DNA of 64,000 nucleotides from Oleispirillum sp965228165 (GTDB lineage Bacteria > Pseudomonadota > Alphaproteobacteria > Rhodospirillales > Rhodospirillaceae). The number at the start of each line of letters is the position of its first letter. Position 1 is the stretch's first letter. Position numbers and translations under genes: made by a program. This document shows positions 1 to 8,694 of this stretch, piece after piece. Below the pieces are notes generated by a model. That model was not told the DNA's origin. It saw only the letters and a list, made by a program, of their open reading frames with translations, and made no database searches. The DNA lies in contig CBDDHB010000003.1 of assembly GCA_965228165.1 (NCBI GenBank), forward strand, positions 1,240,001-1,304,000, read 5' to 3'.

Positions 1-663
1 GTCCGTGCGGCGATTGCCTGCGGCGTGTCTCGGGTTGTGGCGTTGTCTACCGACAAGGCGGCCAGTCCGATCAACCTGTACGGTGCTTCCAAGCTTGCCT
101 CCGACAAGATCTTCTTTGCGGCGAACCATATGGCGGCGACCAGCGCGTCGCGTTTCGCTGTGGTGCGTTACGGTAACGTCATCGGTTCTCGTGGCAGCGT
201 AGTGCCTTTGTTCGAGCGTCTGATTGCTTGGGGCGACGCGGCCTTGCCGATTACCGATCCGCGGATGAAGCGGTTCTGGATTACTCTGGCTCAGGGCGTG
301 CGGTTCGTGATCTCCAGCCTACAGATGATGCAGGGAGGCGAAATCTTCGTGCCGAAGATTTCCTCGATGCGGATGGTCGACTTGGCCAGGGCGATGGCGC
401 CGAATCGTGGTATCGAGATCATCGGTATCCGTTCCGGCGAGAAGCTGCACGAGGTGATGATCACCGAGGACGACGCCCGCAACACCCTGGAACTGCCGGA
501 TCGTTACGTGATGCGGCCGCAATTGAGTTTCTGGACCGACGAGCGGTACTTGGCCATGGGGGCGAAAGCGGTGGCCGAGGATTTCCGTTACGCCAGCGAC
601 AACAACCCGGAATGGCTGGATGCCGATGGTTTGGCCCGCATGTTGAAGATATCAAAGGAATAA
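1..663 (+). CDS. pseB: UDP-GlcNAc 4,6-dehydratase (inverting), 5' truncated
   Basis: C-terminal 220 residues of an SDR-type nucleotide-sugar dehydratase; the start lies upstream of the window. PseB converts UDP-GlcNAc to the 4-keto-6-deoxy-L-arabino sugar, the first step of pseudaminic acid synthesis. Visible family features are ALSTDKAASPINLYGASK (the YxxxK pair), RYGNVIGSRGSVVPLF and the IRSGEKLHEVMI segment near the end. The reading frame is open from base 1, and an ATG-like start near base 25 would be internal. Genes for PseG, PseF and PseI follow, which supports Pse rather than generic FlaA1 use. pseC and pseH are not in the window and may lie upstream. Confidence 0.93.
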   Translation, partial: VRAAIACGVSRVVALSTDKAASPINLYGASKLASDKIFFAANHMAATSASRFAVVRYGNVIGSRGSVVPLFERLIAWGDAALPITDPRMKRFWITLAQGVRFVISSLQMMQGGEIFVPKISSMRMVDLARAMAPNRGIEIIGIRSGEKLHEVMITEDDARNTLELPDRYVMRPQLSFWTDERYLAMGAKAVAEDFRYASDNNPEWLDADGLARMLKISKE

Positions 664-717
664 GTAATCCTGATTTCGGGTGTGGACAAGCGATGCGGAG
701 CAGGGGAGGCGGGTGGA

Positions 718-1599
718 TTGCGCGTCCTGATTCTCGGTGGAACCGGACTGTTGGGGCGGGCGTTGCTTCGGGAGGCGGGACTGCGCGGTCATGATGCCAT
801 CGGTGCGGCTCGCAGCGGGGCGGATCGGAGTTGCGATGTGAGTAACCCCGACGAATGCTTGCGTATCGTTGCCGAAACTCGACCGGAGCTTGTCGTGAAT
901 GCTGCCGCGCTGACCGACCTAGCTCTGTGCGAGCGGGAACCCGGCCTCGCCGCCAGGGTCAACGGACGAGCTCCCGGCTTGCTGGCTGTGGCGGCGACAA
1001 GGGTGGGGGCGCGATTTGTGCAGGTATCCACCGATCATTTCTATCGAGATGGTGGGCGACGGTCGCATCGAGAGGATGAGCCCGTCACCCTGGTGAACGG
1101 CTATGCCCGTTCTAAATTTGCCGGAGAGATCGCCTCCCTTGCGGAGAAGGGCAGCTTGGTCCTGCGGACTAATATCACGGGTCTGTTCGGCAAGGGCGGC
1201 CAGCCAACCTTTGCGAACTGGGCCTTCGACGTGGCCGACGGGCGGCTTCCTGCCACGCTGTTCGACGACTATTTCACCTCGACGATCAGTGTTTCCCTGT
1301 TCTCGCGGGGGCTGTTCGACTTGGTGGAGACCGATGTCGCGGGCATCGTCAATCTTGCGTCCAGGGATGTATCTAGCAAGCGCGAATTCGTCGAGGCTCT
1401 GGCGCTCGCTCAGGGCAATCCCATCGCGGAGGTGACGTCGATGTCGGTTTCTTCCCTGTCTGTCCCGCGTGCGGCCTGTTGCGGTCTGGACGTTGGCCCT
1501 GCGGAAGAAAAGCTCGGCTACAAGCTTCCATCGTTGCACCACGTTCTAGCCGATCTGATCGCTGAAAGGGAACGGCAGCGCGATATGATAGCGGAGTGA
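718..1599 (+). CDS. RmlD-like NAD(P)-dependent sugar reductase
   Basis: About 293 residues of the dTDP-4-dehydrorhamnose reductase/SDR family. The N-terminal nucleotide-binding loop LILGGTGLLGRAL and the VVNAAALTDLALCE segment are typical of RmlD. The active-site YxxxK appears as YARSK in NGYARSKFAGE, and a VSTDHFY segment precedes it. I chose TTG at 718 because AGGGGAGG (702-709) sits 8 bases upstream; GTG at 682 is an in-frame alternative. Probably reduces a 4-keto nucleotide sugar linked to the Pse pathway, but the substrate is not readable. No rmlA, rmlB or rmlC is adjacent, so rhamnose synthesis is not implied. Confidence 0.8.
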   Translation: MRVLILGGTGLLGRALLREAGLRGHDAIGAARSGADRSCDVSNPDECLRIVAETRPELVVNAAALTDLALCEREPGLAARVNGRAPGLLAVAATRVGARFVQVSTDHFYRDGGRRSHREDEPVTLVNGYARSKFAGEIASLAEKGSLVLRTNITGLFGKGGQPTFANWAFDVADGRLPATLFDDYFTSTISVSLFSRGLFDLVETDVAGIVNLASRDVSSKREFVEALALAQGNPIAEVTSMSVSSLSVPRAACCGLDVGPAEEKLGYKLPSLHHVLADLIAERERQRDMIAE

Positions 1600-1646
1600 G
1601 TAGACCGAAGGAGCCGTCGCGGGCGAATTGATGGAAGGAACATGAC

Positions 1647-2354
1647 ATGGCGATTTCATCGAACGACCGTCTGCTGATTGTCGCCGCTCATCCGGACGAT
1701 GAAATCCTGGGGTGCGGCGGAATGATCGCGCGGGCAGTTGATGCCGACGCGGCGGTGAGGGTCGTCTTTCTCGCCGAGGGCGTCACGGCTCGTTTTGAGC
1801 CAGCCCAATTCGATTTCCCTGAAGTCCGGATGTGGAGTGAACGCCGCAACGCCAATGCCTATCGTGCGCTGGCAGTGTTAGGGGTACCCCAAGAGCAAGT
1901 GTTCGTGCAGTCCCGGCCCTGCTGTCGCCTTGATGGTGTGCCGTTGATCGAACTTTCCAAGGAAATCGAAAGGCATGTGAAGGACTTTTGCCCGACGCGC
2001 CTGCTCACCCTCTCCGCCGACGACCCTAACGTGGACCATGGCGCGGCTTTCCGCGCGGTTTTGGTGGCAGCCCGACCGGTGGATGGATCAAGGTTGTCGG
2101 CTGTGTATGCCTTCGAGGTCCTGTCGGCGACTGAATGGAATCCCACGCGGCCATTTGCTCCGACCGCTTTTTTCGATATCACGTCGACTATTGATCGTAA
2201 GGTGGCGGCACTTGATGCCTACGAGGACGAAATGCGTGCGCCGCCGCATCCCCGTTCGGAGGAAGTCCTGCGGGGGCTTGCCCGCTTCCGCGGTGCCCAG
2301 GCCGGGGTACAGTATGCCGAGGGGTTCGCCTTGATCCGGGCCATCGATCTATGA
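1647..2354 (+). CDS. PIG-L/LmbE-family N-deacetylase
   Basis: 235 residues. The zinc-binding AHPDDE motif is at residues 13-18, followed by ILGCGGMIA. A later SADDPNVDHGAAF segment supplies the second metal-binding HxxH-like part of the family. Members remove acetyl groups from N-acetylated sugars (GlcNAc-PI, mycothiol precursor, bacillithiol). Its place between the reductase and pseG, and its 4-base overlap with pseG, suggest it trims an N-acetyl group on the nonulosonate or a precursor so another acyl group can be added. That role is inference. ATG at 1647 has GGAAGGAA upstream. Confidence 0.85.
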   Translation: MAISSNDRLLIVAAHPDDEILGCGGMIARAVDADAAVRVVFLAEGVTARFEPAQFDFPEVRMWSERRNANAYRALAVLGVPQEQVFVQSRPCCRLDGVPLIELSKEIERHVKDFCPTRLLTLSADDPNVDHGAAFRAVLVAARPVDGSRLSAVYAFEVLSATEWNPTRPFAPTAFFDITSTIDRKVAALDAYEDEMRAPPHPRSEEVLRGLARFRGAQAGVQYAEGFALIRAIDL

Positions 2355-3353
2355 GCATTTCCCTTTTGTTACGGTGCGATGCCGGAAGCTATCATGGGTT
2401 GGGGCATCTGTGGCGGTGCTTGACATTGGCCGATGCGCTGCGAAGCAAGGGCGCGGAATCGGAATTCCTGATTGGGGCATCCGGTGCCATCCTGCGAATG
2501 GTCGAGGCCAGGGGGCATCGGGCGGCGGCGAAGGCTCCGGCGGGAAGCCGCGAAGACTTGGCGGAGGTTCTTGCCGCCCTTGACGCGTTGTCGTACGCGG
2601 GCGTGATTCTGGACGGGAAATCGATTTCCCCGGACTACGTTGCCGCCTGTTCCGGTCGCACGGTGGCGGCGTGCCTCGACGACGAACTGTGCCGCGATTA
2701 TCCATGCCGTCTGTTGGTCAACAACAACGTCTGGGCATCCGAAGCGTTCTATCCGGCCAGGGCGGGGCGGCGTTTGTTGCTGGGGCCGCGCTATAACTTG
2801 GTGGTCCCGGCGTTCTTCTCGTGTTCCGGGTTGGACCGTCGGGGGGTTCTGATCACCATGGGGGGGCGAGGATCCTGGCAATCATACCCTGTGGGCCCTG
2901 GAGACGTTGAGCGACCTGTGGGACGGAATTCCCGCAGTGGTCGTGGTCGGTCCGGCCCACCCCAATCCCGCGACGATTCTTCGCGCAGCGGAACGGCTCG
3001 GCTGCGAAGTCGTGGTTTCCCCGTCCGGTCTGGCACCGTTCGCGGCCCGATGTCATGTCGCCGTTTCCGCTGGGGGAACGACCTGTTATGAATTGCTGTC
3101 TGCCGGAATCGCGACGGCGGCGGTCGCCATTGAGGAACACCAGGAAAGTCTGATCGATCCTCTTGTCGAGGCGGGGGCCGTGGTGCGGTTGTCGGATGAA
3201 GAGCCGGAGGCGGCGCGGCATATGCTCCGACGGTTGTTGACGGACGCATCGTTTCGCGACGATCTCGTCCGTCGGGGGAACATGTTGTTTCGCGAACCGG
3301 GGGCCGTCGCCATCGCGGACGCGATCGTCAATGAGTGTCGGGAAAGAAGATGA
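2351..3353 (+). CDS. pseG: UDP-2,4-diacetamido-trideoxy-altrose hydrolase, frameshifted
   Basis: PseG releases UDP from the pseudaminic acid precursor (GT-B fold). The N-terminus LLLRCDAGSYHGLGHLWRCL is the family G-x-GH signature. The reading frame breaks at a run of seven G (2860-2866). With six G the text becomes ITMGGEDPGNHTLWALETLS, a normal PseG continuation, and the rest runs to 3353 with SAGGTTCYELLSAGIATAAV. The corrected length is 333 residues, usual for the family. Start and stop overlap the neighbours by ATGA. One extra G is either a base-calling error or a real, possibly slippable, frameshift. Confidence 0.9.
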
Positions 3354-3994
3354 CCAGCGAACAGATCACGATTTGGACCGGGGAATTCGGGCGCGCATAT
3401 ACCGAACGTAACCGTTTTTCCGATGTGCAAGAATTCAATCTATTTTATTCGGTTCGTTACGGTCGCAGCCGTGACGACATCAATCGGGACTGGTTGGAAT
3501 TTCTGCCCAAGGACGCCCGTATCCTGGAGATTGGGGCCAACGTCGGAAATCAGCTTGAGGCCCTGCGCCGCATCGGTTTTTCCCAGCTCTACGGACTGGA
3601 AGTGCAGCGCTATTGCGTGCGGGAGGCCAAGCGGATACATCCCGAAGTGGACATCTTCGAGGGTTCGGCGTTTGATATCCCCTTCAAGGATGGGTTCTTC
3701 GATTTGGTATTCACCAACAACGTCCTTATCCACATTGCGCCGCCGGATTTGTCGGCGGTACAGCGCGAGGCCGTCCGCGTTTGTCGGGGGTTTGTCCTGG
3801 GTTTCGAGTACTTTGCCCCCGAATTCACCGAGATCAATTACCGCGGCAACCAGAATCTGCTGTGGAAGGCCGATTATAGCCGCCTCTATCAAGAAGCCTG
3901 TCCGGAGCTCGTCCTGGAGCGGGAGCAGATCTTCCCTTGCCTGGACGAACCGGGGAACGAAGATAAATTGTTCCTTTTGCGCAAGGCCGGTTGA
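3350..3994 (+). CDS. Pseudaminic acid biosynthesis-associated methylase
   Basis: 214-residue class I SAM methyltransferase. It resembles the methylase family regularly found in pse clusters: an N-terminal EQITIWTGEFGRAYTERN segment, then the SAM loop ILEIGANVGNQLEALRRIG and LVFTNNVLIHIAP. ATG at 3350 overlaps the pseG stop (ATGA), so translational coupling is likely. It probably adds a methyl group to a nonulosonate or its derivative; the exact position is unknown. Confidence 0.85.
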   Translation: MTSEQITIWTGEFGRAYTERNRFSDVQEFNLFYSVRYGRSRDDINRDWLEFLPKDARILEIGANVGNQLEALRRIGFSQLYGLEVQRYCVREAKRIHPEVDIFEGSAFDIPFKDGFFDLVFTNNVLIHIAPPDLSAVQREAVRVCRGFVLGFEYFAPEFTEINYRGNQNLLWKADYSRLYQEACPELVLEREQIFPCLDEPGNEDKLFLLRKAG

Positions 3995-4006
3995 GAAGGG
4001 ACGAAA

Positions 4007-4699
4007 ATGTTCGCCTATATCCCCGCGCGCGGCGGTTCGAAACGCATCCCGGGCAAGAACGTCAGGATGCTAGGGGGAAAGCCGATCATTGCCCATGTGA
4101 TCGAGACCCTGCGTTCCCTCGACTTCATTTCCGCCGTTCACGTTTCGACCGATGACGCAGAGATCAAGGCGGTGGCCGAACGGCATGGGGCGGTTTGCCT
4201 GGATCTGCGTGCGCCCGGCTTGTCCGACGATTCCGCCGGGTTCATCGACCTGATCCGTGACGACGTGCCGCGTTTCGTCGCCGCCCATGGTGGCGATACG
4301 GAAGTCCTGTTCGCCCTGGCCACCGCAGCGTTGGTGCCTGCCTCTCTGCTGTGCGAGGCGCATGCGGTCTATCGGAAAGAACGGCCCGACGTATTGATGA
4401 GTTGCGAACCGGCCAGTCCATGGTGGGACATGATCCGCAAGGAGGACGGCTTCTGGTGGCCGCTTTATCCCGACAAGGTGCTGATCAATTCACAAGACCT
4501 TCCCCTCGCGATGGTTGACGCGGGGCTGTTCTATTTCTTTGACCAGCCGACGGTTACTCGTTTTGAGTCCGTCAAGTTGGTGCCGCGTCTGCGGGCCTTC
4601 GAGGTTCCTTCCTGCTTCAGTGGCGACATCGACACTTTGGACGATTGGGATCTGCTCGAATACAAGTACGTGCGCCTGCAGGGTAGGGGTGACCGATGA
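4007..4699 (+). CDS. pseF: Pseudaminic acid cytidylyltransferase
   Basis: 230 residues of the CMP-NeuAc synthetase family. The N-terminal YIPARGGSKRIPGKN motif binds CTP. PseF activates pseudaminic acid as CMP-Pse for transfer. It is directly followed by pseI with a 4-base overlap, the usual pse order, which favours Pse over sialic acid. It is one of three cytidylyltransferase genes in the window (also 13663 and 18306). Confidence 0.88.
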   Translation: MFAYIPARGGSKRIPGKNVRMLGGKPIIAHVIETLRSLDFISAVHVSTDDAEIKAVAERHGAVCLDLRAPGLSDDSAGFIDLIRDDVPRFVAAHGGDTEVLFALATAALVPASLLCEAHAVYRKERPDVLMSCEPASPWWDMIRKEDGFWWPLYPDKVLINSQDLPLAMVDAGLFYFFDQPTVTRFESVKLVPRLRAFEVPSCFSGDIDTLDDWDLLEYKYVRLQGRGDR

Positions 4700-5748
4700 A
4701 CCTGAAGATTGCCGATCGTGCCATCGGCGACGGCCGTCCCGTCTTCGTCATCGCAGAGGCGGGGGCCAACCATAACGGCGATTTGGCCACGGCTAAGGAA
4801 ATGGCCGTGCGTGCCCAAAAACTCGGCGCCGACTGCATCAAGTTTCAGACCTTCTGCGCCGAGGAATTCTGCGCCGACCGCCGGAAGATCTTCACCTATC
4901 GCAGTCAGGGGCGTGAGGTCACAGAAAGCGAGTACGAGATGTTCAAGCGGCTGGAGTTCCGCCGCGACGAATGGGCCGACTTGATGGAATTCTGCTGGGA
5001 TCGGGACATTCTGTTCATGACCACTGTGCAGGATCCGGTGAATCTGGAGATGATGCGGGAATTGGGTTTGGCCGCGATCAAGGTCGGATCGGACGATTTC
5101 AACCATCTGGCCAATCTGCGTGTTTATGCGGCCACCGGATTGCCACTAATCTTGTCTAAGGGAATGTCGGATGCGGCGGAAACGGATCGTGTCCTCGCCG
5201 AAATCGCGCCGTTGGCGTCGGGCGGCTTGGCGGCGTTGCACTGCGTTTCCCTTTACCCGTGTGAGGCGCGGGCTCTCAACCTTAATCAGATTGCGACGTT
5301 GCGGCGGCGGTACCCGGATATCGTTTGGGGGTTCTCCGACCACAGCCGTAGCACGGTCGCGCCCGCCTTGGCGGTGTCCCTCGGCGCGCGGGTGATCGAA
5401 AAGCATTTTACCCTGGATCACGACATGGTCGGTCCCGACCACTGGTTTTCCATGGATCCAGCCGAAATGGCGGAGATGATCGGCAACGTCCGTTTTGCCG
5501 AGCAGGCTTTGGGTGATGGTCGGATCGCGCTGTCGACGGAGGAAGCTAAAAGCCGGGCCATTATGCGCCGCCGGGTGGTGGCGCGCACGGCCCTGCCCCG
5601 GGGAACTGTCCTCGATGAGAACTCCGTGACGTTCAAACGCTGTGACGACGGCGCGTTCATTTCGGAGTGGGACGCCCTGAAGGGCTGTAGGTTGCGGGTG
5701 GACAAAGCTGCGAACCAGGGAATCGCCGCCGAAGAGACCGAGGCATGA
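4696..5748 (+). CDS. pseI: Pseudaminic acid synthase
   Basis: 350 residues, full length for the NeuB/PseI family. The TIM barrel condenses PEP with the 6-deoxy-AltdiNAc sugar. Markers are FVIAEAGANHNGDLATA, GADCIKFQT, LSKGMSD, HCVSLYPCE and GFSDHS followed by VIEKHFTLD. A C-terminal SAF (antifreeze-like) domain covers roughly residues 290-345 (RRVVARTALPRGTVLDE). It overlaps pseF and the following WbqC-like gene by ATGA, so it is one transcription unit. Confidence 0.9.
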   Translation: MNLKIADRAIGDGRPVFVIAEAGANHNGDLATAKEMAVRAQKLGADCIKFQTFCAEEFCADRRKIFTYRSQGREVTESEYEMFKRLEFRRDEWADLMEFCWDRDILFMTTVQDPVNLEMMRELGLAAIKVGSDDFNHLANLRVYAATGLPLILSKGMSDAAETDRVLAEIAPLASGGLAALHCVSLYPCEARALNLNQIATLRRRYPDIVWGFSDHSRSTVAPALAVSLGARVIEKHFTLDHDMVGPDHWFSMDPAEMAEMIGNVRFAEQALGDGRIALSTEEAKSRAIMRRRVVARTALPRGTVLDENSVTFKRCDDGAFISEWDALKGCRLRVDKAANQGIAAEETEA

Positions 5749-6428
5749 TCGTTAGCATCCATCAGCCCGCGTACCTGCCGTGGCTCGGTTACTTCGACAA
5801 GATCCGGCGGGCCGACCGATTCATCTATCTGGACACCGTTCAGTTCCAGAAGAACAGCTTCCAGAATCGCAATCGGGTCCGCAGCAAATCCGGCCCTATC
5901 TGGCTGACTGTCCCGGTGATAACCAAGGGACGATTGTTCAGTGTTCCTCTCGGCGGGGTCACCATCGACAACACCCAGACGTGGCAGAGCAAGCACCTAG
6001 TGTCCATGGAGATGAATTACCGGCGAGCGGAGCGGTTCTCGGGGATATTTCCGTTGCTGGAGACCTATTATCGATGCCGGTGGGACACGCTTTCCGAGTT
6101 GTGCTGGGAGATGCTGATGGAGTTCAATCGGCTGCTGGGGATAGATACGCCTATCGTGCGGGCGTCGGAGATGGACAAGGCCGAGGGGAGCAAAAGCGAC
6201 TTGGTCTTGAACCTGTGCCGCGCGACCGGTGCCACCACGTACCTGTCGGGGAGTCTGGGGCGAGATTACCTGAAGCTGGAGGATTTCGACAAGGCGGGAA
6301 TAGAGGTGGTTTTCCAGGATTACGTACATCCGACGTACCGTCAGGTCTATCCCGGCCTCGAGCCTTTCATGGGCATTGTTGATCTGCTGTTCAACGCGGC
6401 TGATCCTGGCCGGATATTGGGGGTGTAG
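5745..6428 (+). CDS. WbqC-like family protein
   Basis: 227 residues. The opening IVSIHQPAYLPWLGYFDKI is the hallmark of the WbqC-like family, which sits in O-antigen and nonulosonate loci. TYLSGSLGRDYL and the FQDYVHPTYRQ segment are also conserved. The biochemical role is not established; in some clusters the family is linked with amino-sugar modification. Overlaps pseI by 4 bases. Confidence 0.82.
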   Translation: MIVSIHQPAYLPWLGYFDKIRRADRFIYLDTVQFQKNSFQNRNRVRSKSGPIWLTVPVITKGRLFSVPLGGVTIDNTQTWQSKHLVSMEMNYRRAERFSGIFPLLETYYRCRWDTLSELCWEMLMEFNRLLGIDTPIVRASEMDKAEGSKSDLVLNLCRATGATTYLSGSLGRDYLKLEDFDKAGIEVVFQDYVHPTYRQVYPGLEPFMGIVDLLFNAADPGRILGV

Positions 6429-7106
6429 GTGTCGTTCAGTAACGAATGGGACACGATTTATCGCAACGGCGGCCATATGAGCGTGTGGCCGTGGTCCGAC
6501 TTGGTTTCGCTGTTCATGCGTCATGCGCACCCCGGGGATATTCCCGGTGGCCCGAGGGTGTTGGAGCTGGGGGTGGGCGCTGGCGCCAACATTCCCTTCG
6601 TATTGGCCGTCGGTGGCCATCTGTCCGGGATCGATGGCAGCGAGGCCGCAATCGATCAACTGCGCGAGCGCTTTGCTTCGGAACCGCGCGTGCAGTTGGC
6701 CGTTGGCGATTTCACCAAGGAGAACCCCTTCGGTGGTGGCCATCATGCCGTACTCGACCGGGGGTCCATTACCCATAACGACGAGCAGGGGGCGCGCGCC
6801 GCCGTGCGCATCGCACGCGATGCCCTGCTGCCGGGGGGAACCATATTCGGCCTGACGCTGTTCTCGACTGAACTTGCCGAATTCGCTGAGGGTGTGGCCG
6901 GGCCGGATCCTTGGACGCGGAGCGACATTGCCGAGGGGCCGTTGGCCGGAACCGGCAACGTTCATTTCTGGGACGAGGAACACATCCGCGTGGTCTATGC
7001 CGATTTCCAGATTCTCGCGGTCGAGCATCATTCCATCCGCCGGGTTTTTCCTGCGGGTTCGCGCGACTTCGCCTATTGGAACGTGGTGGCGCGGAAAAAC
7101 CGATGA
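6429..7106 (+). CDS. SAM-dependent methyltransferase
   Basis: 225-residue class I methyltransferase. The SAM-binding loop VLELGVGAGANIPFVLAVGG is near residue 38, followed by the acidic residue of GIDGSEAA and the motif-IV-like AVLDRGSITHND. GTG start at 6429 directly abuts the WbqC-like stop. Its end overlaps the next ATG (7103) by ATGA. The N-terminal SNEWDTIYRNG segment resembles methyltransferases found with nonulosonate genes. Substrate is unknown. Confidence 0.78.
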   Translation: MSFSNEWDTIYRNGGHMSVWPWSDLVSLFMRHAHPGDIPGGPRVLELGVGAGANIPFVLAVGGHLSGIDGSEAAIDQLRERFASEPRVQLAVGDFTKENPFGGGHHAVLDRGSITHNDEQGARAAVRIARDALLPGGTIFGLTLFSTELAEFAEGVAGPDPWTRSDIAEGPLAGTGNVHFWDEEHIRVVYADFQILAVEHHSIRRVFPAGSRDFAYWNVVARKNR

Positions 7107-8694
7107 CGATGTCTTCGCCGAGTTCTGTTCTGCTGGACGTTCCCGATATGCGAATTACGCGTGGGGGGGGGGGGGGGTGGAACCGTTCCGTTATCCATTG
7201 TCGATGGGTGAAGTCTCCGCCGTGCGCGACCGATTTCTCGACCTCGTCTTCGACCGGCTGCGGCGGGTTCCCACCGCTCCGGCATCGTCGTTCGAGGCGG
7301 TCTGGATCGTTCTGCCCTACCTGCTGAGCGAACTGATGCAGGCCTATCAGCAGCAGGCCTTGCGTCGGCGCTTTCAGAGCGCGGGGATCGCGGTTCGGGG
7401 CTTTGGGCTGGAGACAGTCGACGCCCAGAACCAGGAAACGTCCATCCAGTTGGAACGGCTGCTCTGGCGGCCCGGTCCGCGGCAGCCTTTGCTGCGTTTT
7501 CTACGTCAGGCTCGGGCGCTTCTGCGCAAGGACGCCGCGTTCGACTACGTTCCTCCGGCGAAAGCCTGCCGTGTGGATGTCCCCGTGACCTTTCAGGTGC
7601 CGCGGATCGTCCGTGCCTATGCCGCGAAAACCGGTTTATGCCCGCGTCTGAGCCGCGCCGATGACTGGCTGCAACGGCCGAAGCGGCGTACGGACGGTCT
7701 GGACGACGAGGCGCGGGCCGCTCTGGCGGAAATGTTTCACGAGGCGTTCCGGGCCGGGAACGAGCCATTGGAGAACGCGACGGCGGCGTGGCTGTCCCGT
7801 GCCGCCGGGCTGGGTGCCGGTTGGGCGCGACATCAGATGCGCGTGCTGCGTTCCCATGGCGGGCTTCCCAGGCGGTTCTGGTCCGGGACGCTGGGCAGTC
7901 CCAGCAACCGGGCCTTCGTTTGGGTGGTGCGGGAACGGGGCGGTACGGTGACCGGCTTCGATCATGGCATGGGAAGCGGCCTTTGGGACACTCCTATCCA
8001 GACCATGCTGGAATTCGATTTTTTGGACCGTTTTGTCACCTTCGCCGAGGGGATGGCGGCAGGTTTGCGCAACAACAGTCATCCCGCATGGTCGCTCGGC
8101 GCGGCCATGCTGGAGGTCGTTGCCATCAATGAGGCGTCGGTTCTTGAAACCCGGGTGGCGCCACAGGAAACGCGTCAACGCGTCAACCGGATTCTCTATG
8201 TGCCGACGGTTTACGCGGGTGAGGCGGTTCACATTCTGCCCGGCCTGTCCGACCTGCAGATGGTGGATTGGCAGGCGCGGCTGCTTTCCGCCCTGCGCGA
8301 CAGAGGTTATGAGGTTTCGATCAAGCCCCATCCCGAAAGCCGCTATCCGGTGCCGCCGGAGTTGGTGGATATGGTCGAAGGGCGGGTCGTCACCCAAAGG
8401 TTCGAGCAGATCAATCTGAAGGATACGATCCTTCTGTTCGACTATCCGCAAACCACCGCTCTGGCGCACGCGGCGCTGTCTGCGTGTTCCATCGTCATCA
8501 TCGATTTCGAGCGGCTGCACATCCGACCGGAGGCATGCGCCGTGATCGATGGGCGGTGCGTTCGAGTTCCCGCCGGAATCGACGGCGAGGGCAGGGTGCG
8601 GGTGGACTGGGATGTCTTGGACGCGGCCTGCGCCGAAGCTGGGGCGCGGCGGGACGGTCGCTTGGCCGCGTTGTACGTCGGGGAGGGGCGATGA
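7103..8694 (+). CDS. Glycan-locus protein of unknown family, switched off by a 15-G tract
   Basis: ATG 7103 overlaps the preceding stop by ATGA. It starts a frame that runs 20 residues (MTMSSPSSVLLDVPDMRITR), then poly-Gly through the G run, and ends early at 7327. The body lies in another frame, beginning VEPFRYPLSMGEV and ending at 8694, and is clearly coding. With 16 or 13 G instead of 15 the two join into about 530 residues. The body has GFDHGMGSGLWDTPIQTM and IKPHPESRYPVP, reminiscent of GT-B-fold surface-polysaccharide proteins, but I do not recognise the family. An internal ATG at 7204 (MGEVSAVRD) could give some product in the OFF state, though no good ribosome site precedes it. Sits just before an ABC exporter. 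Confidence 0.7.
7163..7177 (+). repeat. Poly-G tract, 15 G
   Basis: Uninterrupted run of 15 G, 60 bases after the ATG at 7103, the longest mononucleotide run I saw. It sets the frame between the start codon and the body of the gene. This is the architecture of a slipped-strand phase-variation tract, with the sequenced state OFF. Confidence 0.9.

Noticed and set aside
2860..2866. Programmed frameshifting in pseG
   Set aside because: No stimulatory structure or family precedent; the same one-base pattern occurs in unrelated genes such as ccoG.
6911..7327. 138-codon + ORF over the poly-G tract as a separate gene
   Set aside because: It is the OFF-frame reading of the gene at 7103; beyond the tract it is out of frame with clearly coding sequence.
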